Positions 15,545 to 24,483 of a stretch of 64,000 bases of DNA are shown here, piece after piece. Numbering within the stretch: the first letter of the stretch is position 1; each line of letters opens with the position of its first letter. The position numbers were made by a program, and so were the translations under genes. Below the pieces are notes generated by a model, which saw only the letters and a list, made by a program, of their open reading frames with translations, made no database searches and was not told the origin of the DNA. Origin of the DNA: JBLXBZ01 sp048265185 (lineage in GTDB: Bacteria > Pseudomonadota > Alphaproteobacteria > Rhizobiales > Stappiaceae); NCBI GenBank assembly GCA_048265185.1, contig JBLXBZ010000003.1:372001-436000 (forward strand), in the 5' to 3' direction.

Positions 15545-16452
15545 TGTCCATTCTCGTCAATAAAGACACGAAGGTCATCGTTCAGGGTCTGACCGGTAAA
15601 ACCGGAACTTTCCATACGGAACAGGCGCTGGCGTATTTCGGCACCAAGATGGTTGCGGGCGTGCACCCTAAAAAGGGCGGCGAGACCTGGAGCAGCGGCA
15701 TGGAAGGAGCGGCGACTCTGCCGATTTTTGCAACCGTGAAGGAGGCGAAAGCGGCGACGGACGCTAATGCGTCGGTGATTTACGTGCCGCCTGCTGGCGC
15801 GGGCGCCGCGATCATCGAAGCGATTGAAGCGGAAATCCCGCTTATCGTTTGCATCACTGAAGGCATTCCTGTTGCGGATATGGTCAAGGTGAAAGCGCTT
15901 CTCGACAAGTCCAACTCGCGCTTGCTCGGGCCAAACTGCCCGGGCGTTCTGACGCCGGAAGAATGTAAAATCGGCATCATGCCGGGCTCGATCTTTCAAA
16001 AAGGCTCCGTGGGCATCGTCTCGCGCTCTGGCACATTGACCTATGAAGCTGTGTTCCAAACGACCGAGGAAGGTCTTGGCCAGACCACGGCGGTGGGCAT
16101 CGGCGGCGATCCGGTGAAAGGCACCGAGTTCATCGATATGCTTGATCTGTTCCTTGACGATCCTGCCACGGAATCGATCATCATGATCGGCGAAATTGGC
16201 GGCTCGGCGGAAGAAGAGGCGTCCGAGTGGCTGCAAGAGCAGGCGAAAAAAGGGCGCAAAAAGCCGATGGTTGGCTTTATCGCCGGTCGTACGGCGCCTC
16301 CGGGGCGGACCATGGGGCACGCCGGCGCGGTGATTTCCGGCGGCAAGGGCGGCGCAGAAGACAAAATCGCCGCGATGGAGGCGGCCGGCATTCGGGTTTC
16401 GCCTTCTCCTGCGAAGCTCGGTAAAACGCTGGTGGAAGTTTTGAAGGGTTGA
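15544..16452 (+). CDS. sucD: Succinyl-CoA synthetase alpha subunit
   Basis: 302 residues. The CoA-binding domain shows VIVQGLTGKTGTFHTEQA and GVHPKKGG, LLGPNCPGVLTPEECKIGIMPG follows, and the phosphohistidine is His259 in GRTMGHAGAVISGG. It pairs with SucC to make ATP or GTP from succinyl-CoA. The start codon overlaps the sucC stop by one base. Confidence 0.97.
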   Translation: MSILVNKDTKVIVQGLTGKTGTFHTEQALAYFGTKMVAGVHPKKGGETWSSGMEGAATLPIFATVKEAKAATDANASVIYVPPAGAGAAIIEAIEAEIPLIVCITEGIPVADMVKVKALLDKSNSRLLGPNCPGVLTPEECKIGIMPGSIFQKGSVGIVSRSGTLTYEAVFQTTEEGLGQTTAVGIGGDPVKGTEFIDMLDLFLDDPATESIIMIGEIGGSAEEEASEWLQEQAKKGRKKPMVGFIAGRTAPPGRTMGHAGAVISGGKGGAEDKIAAMEAAGIRVSPSPAKLGKTLVEVLKG

Positions 16453-16717
16453 TTTCAGAACGTTCATTTTGAAAGCGTTCTATGTTATGTCACATAAGAT
16501 GTTCAAAATGAATTGAAGTAGCATATGAAGGCCTGCTTTTGGCTTTTGGATGTGAGTATAAGTTGCGCGCGCATGGCCTTCGGGCTGCGCGCGCAAAAGC
16601 AACCAGGGTTGGCACGGGACACGCGACGTGTTGATCTGCACCACAGGCTTTCCAAGAGGCGCTGCGTGAAAGGGCTCCTCTCTAACAAGCGGGCGGGGAA
16701 AATCCTCGCATAAGGTG

Positions 16718-19690
16718 ATGGCAAGGCAAGACGCGAATGATTTTTTCGCGATGACGTCGTTTCTCTATGGCGGCAACGCCGCCTATATAGAAGAGCTTTA
16801 CGCTCAATACAAAAACGATCCGCAGTCAGTCGATGAAGATTGGCGATCGTTCTTCTCCGGTTTGAATGACGAAAAATCCGACGTAATCAAGGAAGCGCGC
16901 GGCGCGACCTGGAAGCGCTCCGATTGGCCTTTGACCGCTGAGGGCGATTTGATCAACGCTTTCGACGGCAACTGGGGGCCAGTTGAGAAAGCCCTCGGCG
17001 GCAAATTGAAAAGCAAGGCCGAGAAACAGGGCGAGGCGATTTCCGACGCCGACGTTCAGCAGGCCACGCGCGATTCGGTTCGGGCGCTGATGATGATCCG
17101 CGCCTATCGCATGCGCGGGCATTTGCACGCGGATCTGGATCCGCTGCATCTCAACACTCCAGGCGATCATGAAGAGCTTCATCCCGCTTCTTATGGCTTC
17201 ACTGAGGCTGATTGGGACCGCAAGATCTTTATCGATCATGTTCTTGGGCTGGAGTTCGCGACGATTCGCGAAATGCTCGAGATCTTGAAGCGCACTTATT
17301 GTTCGACCTTGGCGGTTGAGTTCATGCATATTTCGGATCCCGCCGAAAAAGCCTGGATTCAGGAACGCATCGAAGGGCCGGATAAAGAGGTCACCTTCAC
17401 GGCGGAAGGTAAAAAGGCTATTTTGAATAAGCTGATTGAAGCGGAAGGCTTTGAGAAGTTTATCGACGTCAAATACACTGGCACCAAGCGTTTTGGTCTG
17501 GATGGCGGCGAGGCGTTGATCCCCGCGCTGGAGCAGATCATCAAGCGCGGCGGCGCGCTGGGCGTCAAGGATGTGGTGTTCGGCATGGCGCACCGCGGCC
17601 GTTTGAACGTCTTGGCGCAAGTGATGGGCAAGCCTCATCGCGCCATTTTCCATGAGTTTAAGGGCGGCTCCTTCGCGCCTGACGACGTGGAAGGTTCCGG
17701 CGACGTTAAATATCATCTGGGTGCGTCTTCCGACCGCTCCTTCGACGATAATAACGTTCACTTGTCTTTGACTGCGAACCCTTCGCATTTGGAAATCGTC
17801 AATCCGGTTGTTCTGGGTAAGGCGCGGGCCAAGCAGGATCAGCTGTCGGGCTGGGTCGAGACCACTGAAGTGGACCGCTCCAAGGTGTTGCCATTGTTGT
17901 TGCATGGCGACGCGGCTTTTGCAGGTCAGGGCGTCGTGGCCGAGTGTTTTGGCCTTTCGGCTCTGCGTGGCCATCGCACAGGCGGCTCGATCCATTTCAT
18001 CATCAACAACCAGATCGGATTTACGACGAACCCGCGTTTCTCGCGTTCCTCGCCTTATCCCTCTGACGTGGCCAAGATGATCGAAGCGCCGATTTTCCAC
18101 TGCAATGGCGATGATCCGGAAGCTGTGGTTCATGCGGCGAAGATCGCGACTGAATTCCGTCAGACCTTTGGCAAGCCCGTCGTCATCGATATGATTTGTT
18201 ATCGCCGTTACGGCCACAATGAATCTGACGAGCCGGCGTTCACGCAGCCGATCATGTATCGCAAGATCCGCAAACATGACACGACTTTGCAAATTTATTC
18301 CGCCAAGCTGGTGGCTGAAGGCGTGTTGTCGGCGGAAGAAGTCGATCAGATGAAAGCTGATTGGCGTCAGAAGCTTGATCAGGAGTTTGAAGCGGGGCAA
18401 GCTTATAAGCCGAATAAGGCTGATTGGTTGGACGGAAAATGGTCCGGCTTGAAGCAGGCGGCGAGCCTTGAAGATCCGCGCCGCGGCAAAACGGGTCTTG
18501 ATCCGTCGGATCTGGAGGCGCTTCGGGAGAACCTCACAAGGGTGCCTGAAGGGTTCAACGTTCATCGCACCATCAAGCGTTTTCTCGACAACCGTACGAA
18601 AATGTTCAAAAGCGGCGAAGGCTTCGACTGGGCGACGGCGGAAGCCATGGCCTTTGGCTCTGTTCTGCTTGACGGACATGCGGTGCGCTTGTCCGGGCAG
18701 GACTGTGAGCGCGGCACATTCTCGCAGCGTCATTCGGTTCTTTATGATCAGGAAAACGAAAGCCGCTATATTCCGCTGAATAATCTGCGGGAAGGGCAGG
18801 CGCGCTATGAGGTCATCAACTCGATGCTCTCGGAAGAAGCGGTGCTTGGTTTCGAATATGGCTATTCGCTGGCCGAACCCAAGGCGCTCACTTTGTGGGA
18901 GGGGCAGTTCGGCGATTTCGCCAATGGCGCGCAGGTGATCTTCGATCAGTTCCTGTCGTCGGGCGAGCGCAAGTGGCTGCGCATGTCGGGTCTCGTTTGT
19001 CTGTTGCCGCATGGCTATGAAGGGCAGGGGCCAGAGCACTCATCCGCTCGCCTTGAGCGTTTCTTGCAAATGTGCGCGGAAGACAACATGCAGGTGGCCA
19101 ATTGCACGACGCCGGCTAACTACTTCCATATTTTGCGCCGGCAGCTGAAACGTGACTTCCGCAAGCCATTGATCTTGATGACGCCCAAGTCTTTGCTGCG
19201 CCATAAGCGGGCTGTTTCAAAGATTGACGAATTTGCTCCGGACAGCACGTTCCACAGGCTTTTGTGGGATGATGCGCAGCTGGATCCCGGTTCGCACATC
19301 AAGTTGGCGGCTGACGAGAAAATTCGCCGCGTCGTCATGTGTTCGGGCAAGGTTTATTACGACCTGCTGGAGGAACGTGAAAAACGCGGCGTTGACGACG
19401 TCTATCTTCTCCGTGTGGAGCAGCTTTATCCTTTCCCGACCAAGGCGCTTGTCCAAGAGCTCTCAAGGTTCAAGGACGCCGACATGGTGTGGTGTCAGGA
19501 AGAGCCGAAAAACATGGGATCGTGGTTCTTCATCCAGTCCTATGTCGAATGGGTTCTGAACCAGATCGGCGCGAAACATACCCGTCCGCGCTACGTGGGA
19601 CGGGCGGCCTCGGCGGCCACCGCCACCGGATTAATGTCCAAACACCTCGCGCAACTCCAGGCATTTCTGGACGAGGCTTTCGCCGAATAA
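16718..19690 (+). CDS. sucA: 2-oxoglutarate dehydrogenase E1 component
   Basis: About 990 residues, ThDP-dependent decarboxylase subunit of the 2-oxoglutarate dehydrogenase complex. Visible are the N-terminal E2-contact segment SFLYGGNAAYIEELYAQYK, RAYRMRGHLHADLDPL, GMAHRGRLNVLAQVMGKP, the ThDP/Mg region HGDAAFAGQGVVAECF and FIINNQIGFTTNPR, and the C-terminal transketolase domain with LPHGYEGQGPEHSSARLERFLQ. ATG 16718 directly follows an in-frame GTG at 16715; either could start it. It sits 265 bases after sucD, so it may have its own promoter, and is followed at 57 bases by sucB. Confidence 0.97.
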   Translation: MARQDANDFFAMTSFLYGGNAAYIEELYAQYKNDPQSVDEDWRSFFSGLNDEKSDVIKEARGATWKRSDWPLTAEGDLINAFDGNWGPVEKALGGKLKSKAEKQGEAISDADVQQATRDSVRALMMIRAYRMRGHLHADLDPLHLNTPGDHEELHPASYGFTEADWDRKIFIDHVLGLEFATIREMLEILKRTYCSTLAVEFMHISDPAEKAWIQERIEGPDKEVTFTAEGKKAILNKLIEAEGFEKFIDVKYTGTKRFGLDGGEALIPALEQIIKRGGALGVKDVVFGMAHRGRLNVLAQVMGKPHRAIFHEFKGGSFAPDDVEGSGDVKYHLGASSDRSFDDNNVHLSLTANPSHLEIVNPVVLGKARAKQDQLSGWVETTEVDRSKVLPLLLHGDAAFAGQGVVAECFGLSALRGHRTGGSIHFIINNQIGFTTNPRFSRSSPYPSDVAKMIEAPIFHCNGDDPEAVVHAAKIATEFRQTFGKPVVIDMICYRRYGHNESDEPAFTQPIMYRKIRKHDTTLQIYSAKLVAEGVLSAEEVDQMKADWRQKLDQEFEAGQAYKPNKADWLDGKWSGLKQAASLEDPRRGKTGLDPSDLEALRENLTRVPEGFNVHRTIKRFLDNRTKMFKSGEGFDWATAEAMAFGSVLLDGHAVRLSGQDCERGTFSQRHSVLYDQENESRYIPLNNLREGQARYEVINSMLSEEAVLGFEYGYSLAEPKALTLWEGQFGDFANGAQVIFDQFLSSGERKWLRMSGLVCLLPHGYEGQGPEHSSARLERFLQMCAEDNMQVANCTTPANYFHILRRQLKRDFRKPLILMTPKSLLRHKRAVSKIDEFAPDSTFHRLLWDDAQLDPGSHIKLAADEKIRRVVMCSGKVYYDLLEEREKRGVDDVYLLRVEQLYPFPTKALVQELSRFKDADMVWCQEEPKNMGSWFFIQSYVEWVLNQIGAKHTRPRYVGRAASAATATGLMSKHLAQLQAFLDEAFAE

Positions 19691-19747
19691 GGCGAAGGCG
19701 TTTCATTCCCAGCCAGGAACAGACCAGGCAAGCAAAGAGATACGATT

Positions 19748-21250
19748 ATGGCGAGCGAAATTAGAGTTCCCACACTTGGCGAATCGGTTACGGAAGCGAC
19801 CATCGCCCAATGGTTCAAAAAACCGGGCGAGTCGATTAACATCGACGAACCTATTGTTGAGTTGGAAACCGATAAGGTGACTGTCGAGGTGCCGGCGCCT
19901 GCGTCGGGAACCCTTGAGAGCATTTTGGTTAAAGAGGGCGAGACTGTGGAAGTCGGCGCTCTTCTTGGCGCCATCGCGGAAGGGGACGCAAAGGCTGCTC
20001 CGGTCGCAGCGGCCCCGGCTGAGAAAGCGTCTGCGAAGCCGGCTGAAAAAGCGGCTGAGACCATAGACGTCGTGGTTCCCGCCGCTGGCGAAAGCGTGAC
20101 GGAAGCCGAGGTCGGCGAATGGTCCGTGAAGCTGGGCGACGCCGTCAAGGCTGACGACATTCTGGTGGAGCTGGAAACAGACAAGGCCGCGCAGGAGATT
20201 CCATCTCCAAGCGCCGGGACAGTCGTGGAAATTTTGGCGAACACCGGCGATACGGTGGAGCCGGGCAACCTGCTTTGCCGGATCGCTGTGGGCGCGGGCG
20301 CCAGCGCTGCGGCGCCGGCCGCGTCCGCGCAGCCTTCCGCTTCCGCTTCTTCAGGCTCTTCATCCATGCCGGCCGCGCCTTCCGCTCAGAAAATGATGGC
20401 GGAAAACGGTCTGTCCGCCGATCAGGTCGCAGGCTCTGGCAAGCGTAATCAGGTGCTGAAGGGCGACGTCATCGCGGCGCTCGCGTCTAAATCGGCGGCT
20501 CCTGCCGCCGCCGCGCCCGCGCCCCGCGCGCCAGTGTCGCAGAGCGACGAAGCGCGTGAAGAACGCGTGCGCATGACGAAGCTCCGTCAGACCATTGCGC
20601 GCCGTTTGAAGGACGCGCAGAACACCGCCGCCATGCTCACCACCTATAACGAGGTGGACATGGGACCGATCATGGAGCTGCGTAAACAGTATAAAGAGCT
20701 GTTTGAGAAGAAGCACGGCGTCAAGCTTGGCTTCATGGGCTTCTTCACCAAGGCGGTGACCCACGCCTTGAAGGAAGTTCCCGCAGTGAACTGCGAGATT
20801 GACGGCACCGATCTGATTTACAAGAACTTCTGCCATATTGGCGTGGCGGTTGGGACGGACAAAGGTTTGGTCGTGCCGGTTGTGCGCGACGCGGACCAGA
20901 TGTCCATCGCCGAAATCGAGAAAGAAATCGGCAATCTTGGGCGCAAGGCGCGTGACGGCAAGTTGGGCATGGCCGACATGACCGGCGGCACTTTCACGAT
21001 TTCCAATGGCGGCGTTTACGGCTCGCTGATGTCTTCGCCAATTCTCAATGCGCCGCAGTCTGGCATTTTGGGAATGCACAAGATTCAAGAGCGCCCCATG
21101 GCGATCAACGGTCAGGTCGTCATTCGTCCGATGATGTATCTGGCGCTTTCCTACGATCACCGGGTCGTCGACGGTAAGGAAGCCGTCACCTTCCTCGTAC
21201 GCGTCAAGGAATGTCTGGAAGATCCGCAGCGTCTTGTTCTGGATCTTTGA
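19748..21250 (+). CDS. sucB: 2-oxoglutarate dehydrogenase E2 (dihydrolipoyl succinyltransferase) with two lipoyl domains
   Basis: 500 residues. Two lipoyl domains come first: lipoyl-Lys43 in ELETDKVTVEV and Lys146 in ELETDKAAQEI, separated and followed by Ala/Pro-rich flexible linkers. Then come the peripheral E3/E1-binding domain (APSAQKMMAENGLSADQV) and the catalytic domain ending with the active-site His471/Asp475 in LSYDHRVVDG. Typical SucB has one lipoyl domain and about 400-430 residues; this one is about 80-100 longer because of the second domain. The two lipoyl domains differ in sequence, so this is not a recent duplication. It lies between sucA and an SDR gene. Confidence 0.95.
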   Translation: MASEIRVPTLGESVTEATIAQWFKKPGESINIDEPIVELETDKVTVEVPAPASGTLESILVKEGETVEVGALLGAIAEGDAKAAPVAAAPAEKASAKPAEKAAETIDVVVPAAGESVTEAEVGEWSVKLGDAVKADDILVELETDKAAQEIPSPSAGTVVEILANTGDTVEPGNLLCRIAVGAGASAAAPAASAQPSASASSGSSSMPAAPSAQKMMAENGLSADQVAGSGKRNQVLKGDVIAALASKSAAPAAAAPAPRAPVSQSDEAREERVRMTKLRQTIARRLKDAQNTAAMLTTYNEVDMGPIMELRKQYKELFEKKHGVKLGFMGFFTKAVTHALKEVPAVNCEIDGTDLIYKNFCHIGVAVGTDKGLVVPVVRDADQMSIAEIEKEIGNLGRKARDGKLGMADMTGGTFTISNGGVYGSLMSSPILNAPQSGILGMHKIQERPMAINGQVVIRPMMYLALSYDHRVVDGKEAVTFLVRVKECLEDPQRLVLDL

Positions 21251-21300
21251 TCTTGAACGCATGCGTGCGCGATTGATCTTTCAGCGGGAGTATTTGAACC

Positions 21301-22062
21301 ATGGCTGAACGCAAGCTTATGATTGTCACGGGCGGGGGGCGCGGCATTGGCGCCGCCGCTTGCCGTCTGGCGTCGAAGGTTGGTTATGCGGTCGTGGTTA
21401 ATTACGCGCGCGACGCTGGCGCCGCTGAGGCGCTGGCGGCCGAGATAAATCAAAGCGGCGGCGAAGCCGTCGCCGTTCAGGCGGACGTGAGCGTTGAAGC
21501 TGACGTTTTGCGCCTGTTTTCCGAGGCGGACCGGATCGCGCCATTGGCGGCTCTGGTGAATAACGCTGGCGTCGTGGATGTCGCCGAGCGTGTGGACGCC
21601 ATGTCGGGCGAACGCATGAAGCGGATTTTTGACGTCAATATTCTGGGCAGCTTTTTATGCGCGCGTGAGGCGGTTAAGCGTTTGTCTACGCGCTTTGGTG
21701 GTAAGGGCGGGGCGATCGTTAATCTCTCTTCGGCTTCGGCCAAGATGGGATCGCCCTTTCAATATGTGGATTACGCGGCCGCAAAGGGCGCCATCGACAC
21801 ATTCACGGTGGGGCTGGCCAAGGAAGTCGCTGACGAGGGCGTGCGCGTGAATGCGGTGCGCCCGGGAATTATTGACACCGATATCCATGCATCTGGGGGC
21901 GATCCGGATCGCGCCAGCCGAATGAGTTCCGACCTGCCTATGCGCCGGGCCGGAACCGCTGAAGAAATAGCCAAGGCGATCCTCTGGCTTGCGTCAGATG
22001 ACGCATCCTACACGACGGGCGCCATTTTAGACGCGACGGGCGGTCGCGCTATTGTTCCTTAA
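21301..22062 (+). CDS. Short-chain dehydrogenase/reductase
   Basis: 253 residues, classical SDR. The cofactor motif is TGGGRGIGAAACRLA, with VNNAGVVD for the NNAG motif, then the catalytic Ser in VNLSSASAKMGSP and the Y-x-x-x-K in YVDYAAAKGAI. The C-terminal VNAVRPGIIDTDIH and TGAILDATGGR are typical of sugar/acyl SDRs. It starts at ATG 21301 behind GCGGGAG. It lies between sucB and lpdA, a position where Rhizobiales often have an SDR, but its substrate is unknown. Confidence 0.9.
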   Translation: MAERKLMIVTGGGRGIGAAACRLASKVGYAVVVNYARDAGAAEALAAEINQSGGEAVAVQADVSVEADVLRLFSEADRIAPLAALVNNAGVVDVAERVDAMSGERMKRIFDVNILGSFLCAREAVKRLSTRFGGKGGAIVNLSSASAKMGSPFQYVDYAAAKGAIDTFTVGLAKEVADEGVRVNAVRPGIIDTDIHASGGDPDRASRMSSDLPMRRAGTAEEIAKAILWLASDDASYTTGAILDATGGRAIVP

Positions 22063-22112
22063 TGCGAGCCGCTACGGCTCCATCTTAGATTCTGACCTTG
22101 CGAGGCATACCC

Positions 22113-23513
22113 ATGTCCTATGATCTCATTGTTATCGGCACCGGCCCTGGCGGGTATGTTTGCGCCATCAAGGCGGCGCAACTCGGCATGAAAGTCGCTG
22201 TCGTTGAAAAACGCGCGACCCATGGCGGAACCTGCCTGAACGTTGGCTGCATACCCTCCAAAGCGATGCTGCATGCCTCGGAGATGTTTGAGGAGGCAAA
22301 CCACAGTTTTGCAAAGCTGGGCGTCAAAACCAGTGGCGTCGAAGTTGATTGGGCGCAAATGCTGACCCATAAAAAAGAGACGGTGGACGCCAATGTCGGC
22401 GGCGTCGCGTTTTTGTTCAAGAAGAATAAAATCGACGCGCATCACGGCGTGGGCAAGATCCTTTCTGCGGGGAAGGTTGAAGTCACGGCTGAGGATGGAT
22501 CGAAAACTGTTCTTGAAAGCAAGAACGTCGTCATCGCCACCGGCTCGGACGTAATGCCGCTGCCGGGCGTTGAGATTGACGAGAAGCAGATCGTTTCCTC
22601 CACCGGCGCGCTGGAGCTTGAAAGCGTTCCGGAGAAAATGCTTGTCGTCGGCGCCGGCGTCATTGGCCTTGAACTGGGCTCCGTCTATGCGCGTCTTGGC
22701 TCCAAGGTCACGGTGGTGGAGTTCATGGACAAGATTTTAGGGGCCATGGACGCCGACGTCTCCAAGCAGTTCCAGCGCATGCTGAAAAAGCAGGGCTTTG
22801 AATTCAAGCTCGGCGCTAAGGTCACCGGCGTTGAAAAAACCAAAGATGGCTTGAAGGTCGCTGTGGAGCCGGCCAAGGGCGGAGAAGGCGAAAGCCTCGA
22901 CGCGGATGTGGTTCTTGTGGCCATTGGGCGTCGTCCATATACGCAAGACCTTGGATTGGAAGAACTTGGCGTTGAGCTGGACCAGCGCGGCCGGGTAAAG
23001 ACCGATGGACGTTATCAAACCAATGTTTCCGGGATTTACGCCATCGGCGACGTGATCGAAGGGCCAATGCTGGCCCATAAGGCGGAAGACGAGGGCGTTG
23101 CTCTGGCGGAAATGCTGGCGGGGCAAGCCGGTCACGTCAATTACGACGTCATTCCGGGGGTGGTCTACACTTCGCCGGAAGTCGCCTCCGTAGGCAAGAC
23201 GGAAGAAGAGCTGAAGGCTTCGGGAGCCGATTACGTGGTTGGCAAGTTTCCTTTCACCGCCAATGGCCGCGCCCGCGCCATGCTGAAGACCGATGGTTTC
23301 GTCAAAGTTTTGGCGGACAAAAAGACGGATCGGGTGCTTGGGGTCCACATTGTCGGTTTCGGCGCTGGCGAGATGATCCACGAAGCGGCGGTGCTGATGG
23401 AGTTCGGTGGCTCGTCGGAAGATCTGGGCCGCACTTGCCACGCTCACCCGACAATGTCCGAGGCGGTGAAAGAAGCGGCCATGGCCACTTCCGGCAAGCC
23501 GATTCATATCTAA
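22113..23513 (+). CDS. lpdA: Dihydrolipoyl dehydrogenase (E3)
   Basis: 466 residues. FAD site IGTGPGGYVCAIKAAQLG, redox-active disulfide Cys41-Cys46 in GGTCLNVGCIPSK, NAD site VVGAGVIGLELGSVYARLG, FAD site IYAIGDVIEGPMLAHKAE, and the C-terminal catalytic His in CHAHPTMSEAVKEAA. It reoxidises the lipoyl groups of SucB. I chose ATG 22113 with GCGAGG upstream instead of an in-frame TTG at 22098. A strong terminator follows, ending the TCA gene cluster. Confidence 0.96.
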   Translation: MSYDLIVIGTGPGGYVCAIKAAQLGMKVAVVEKRATHGGTCLNVGCIPSKAMLHASEMFEEANHSFAKLGVKTSGVEVDWAQMLTHKKETVDANVGGVAFLFKKNKIDAHHGVGKILSAGKVEVTAEDGSKTVLESKNVVIATGSDVMPLPGVEIDEKQIVSSTGALELESVPEKMLVVGAGVIGLELGSVYARLGSKVTVVEFMDKILGAMDADVSKQFQRMLKKQGFEFKLGAKVTGVEKTKDGLKVAVEPAKGGEGESLDADVVLVAIGRRPYTQDLGLEELGVELDQRGRVKTDGRYQTNVSGIYAIGDVIEGPMLAHKAEDEGVALAEMLAGQAGHVNYDVIPGVVYTSPEVASVGKTEEELKASGADYVVGKFPFTANGRARAMLKTDGFVKVLADKKTDRVLGVHIVGFGAGEMIHEAAVLMEFGGSSEDLGRTCHAHPTMSEAVKEAAMATSGKPIHI

Positions 23514-23557
23514 GCGATTTTAATAGTAACAGATCTTGTTTTCTGTTTATCTTCTGG

Positions 23558-23586
23558 CCGGGCGATGGATCATCGCCCGGTTTTTT
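23558..23586 (+). terminator. Rho-independent terminator after lpdA
   Basis: A perfect 10-bp stem, CCGGGCGATG (23558-23567) with CATCGCCCGG (23571-23580), a 3-base loop, then six T's (23581-23586). Confidence 0.93.
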
Positions 23587-23631
23587 ATATGGCGGCTTAT
23601 AATATGGGCGGGCCAGGGGCTTTCGCGCCCT

Positions 23632-24300
23632 TCATGCGCCTTTGCGCCGCACGCCTTTATACAGGTGGATCATGAAAATGGTGGCGAAAATCGGCGTCAC
23701 CAGATTGAGAATGGGAACGGCCAGAACGCCGGCGATTACAAGGCCGGCGACGAACACCGTCCCCCCGTTGCCGCGCCGTAGTTGGCGCGCGTCTTCAGGC
23801 GACATGAAGCGCATGGCCGCGAATTCGAAATACTCCCGTCCAAGCAGATAACCGTTGACCAGAAAGAAAGCGACGATGTTGATCCCCGGTATCAGCAATA
23901 GGAACAAGGCGAAGAGGTTGCCGAGAATGATCACGCCGGTGAATTTCAACGTGAGGGCCAGAGATTGCGCCAATGGCATGGCCTGTCCTGAGGGGTCTGC
24001 GGGATAGCTTTCCCGCTCCACGATCTCGGCGATGTCGTCTTGGAAGAATGCGGCGAACATGGACGTGGCTGGGGCGATCAAGAACCCAAGACCGACGAAG
24101 GCGCCAATCCCGGTGAGAATTGACAGCGCCGTGCTTAGCCATGGATAAGGCAGCACGACGAATTGTCCCACCGCCCATTCCAACGCGAACCAGATCAGGA
24201 CCAGAAGGATCAGCGTGAAGCCGAGAGACTTCCACAAGATCGCCCGAAAAGGCTTTTGAAACACTTGGGAGAACGCGCGAGAGGCGGCTGAAAGCATCAT
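23632..24300 (-). CDS. EI24/CysZ-like integral membrane protein
   Basis: 222 residues with four strong hydrophobic segments, among them TLILLVLIWFALEWAVG, FVGLGFLIAPATSMFAAFF and GVIILGNLFALFLLLIPG. The motif NGYLLGREYFEFAAMR is the signature of the EI24 family that includes the sulfate transporter CysZ. In alphaproteobacteria these proteins are usually annotated only as EI24 domain proteins; a sulfate role here is inference. It converges with lpdA and diverges from polA. Confidence 0.82.
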   Translation of the reverse strand: MMLSAASRAFSQVFQKPFRAILWKSLGFTLILLVLIWFALEWAVGQFVVLPYPWLSTALSILTGIGAFVGLGFLIAPATSMFAAFFQDDIAEIVERESYPADPSGQAMPLAQSLALTLKFTGVIILGNLFALFLLLIPGINIVAFFLVNGYLLGREYFEFAAMRFMSPEDARQLRRGNGGTVFVAGLVIAGVLAVPILNLVTPIFATIFMIHLYKGVRRKGA

Positions 24301-24483
24301 TAAAGAACCATTTGCGGTGGCGGATCTTCCTCACATAAGGAAACACGGGCGCGATCGCAAGCTATAGCGTTTTTTCCGGTGGCGGAAGTGACCCGGCGAC
24401 GGTTATCGCCTGTGCTTGTTCTGGTGGTGACAACCGCGTCTTCAGACTTGCCCTTAGGCGAAATGCAGGGCATCGTCGCCTTT

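Noticed and set aside
16485..16497. TTATGTCACATAA palindrome upstream of sucA
   Set aside because: A 13-base palindrome with six pairs is expected many times in 64 kb by chance, and it matches no regulator consensus I can name.
16525..16713. Small plus-strand open frame between sucD and sucA
   Set aside because: Arg-rich composition, no ribosome binding site and no recognisable family; more likely the untranslated leader of sucA.
16826..19039. Very long open frame (737 codons) antisense to sucA
   Set aside because: It mirrors the codon bias of sucA on the opposite strand, has low-complexity Arg/His-rich sequence and no ribosome binding site. Similar antisense frames occur opposite atpA, atpG/atpD, polA and the thiolase.
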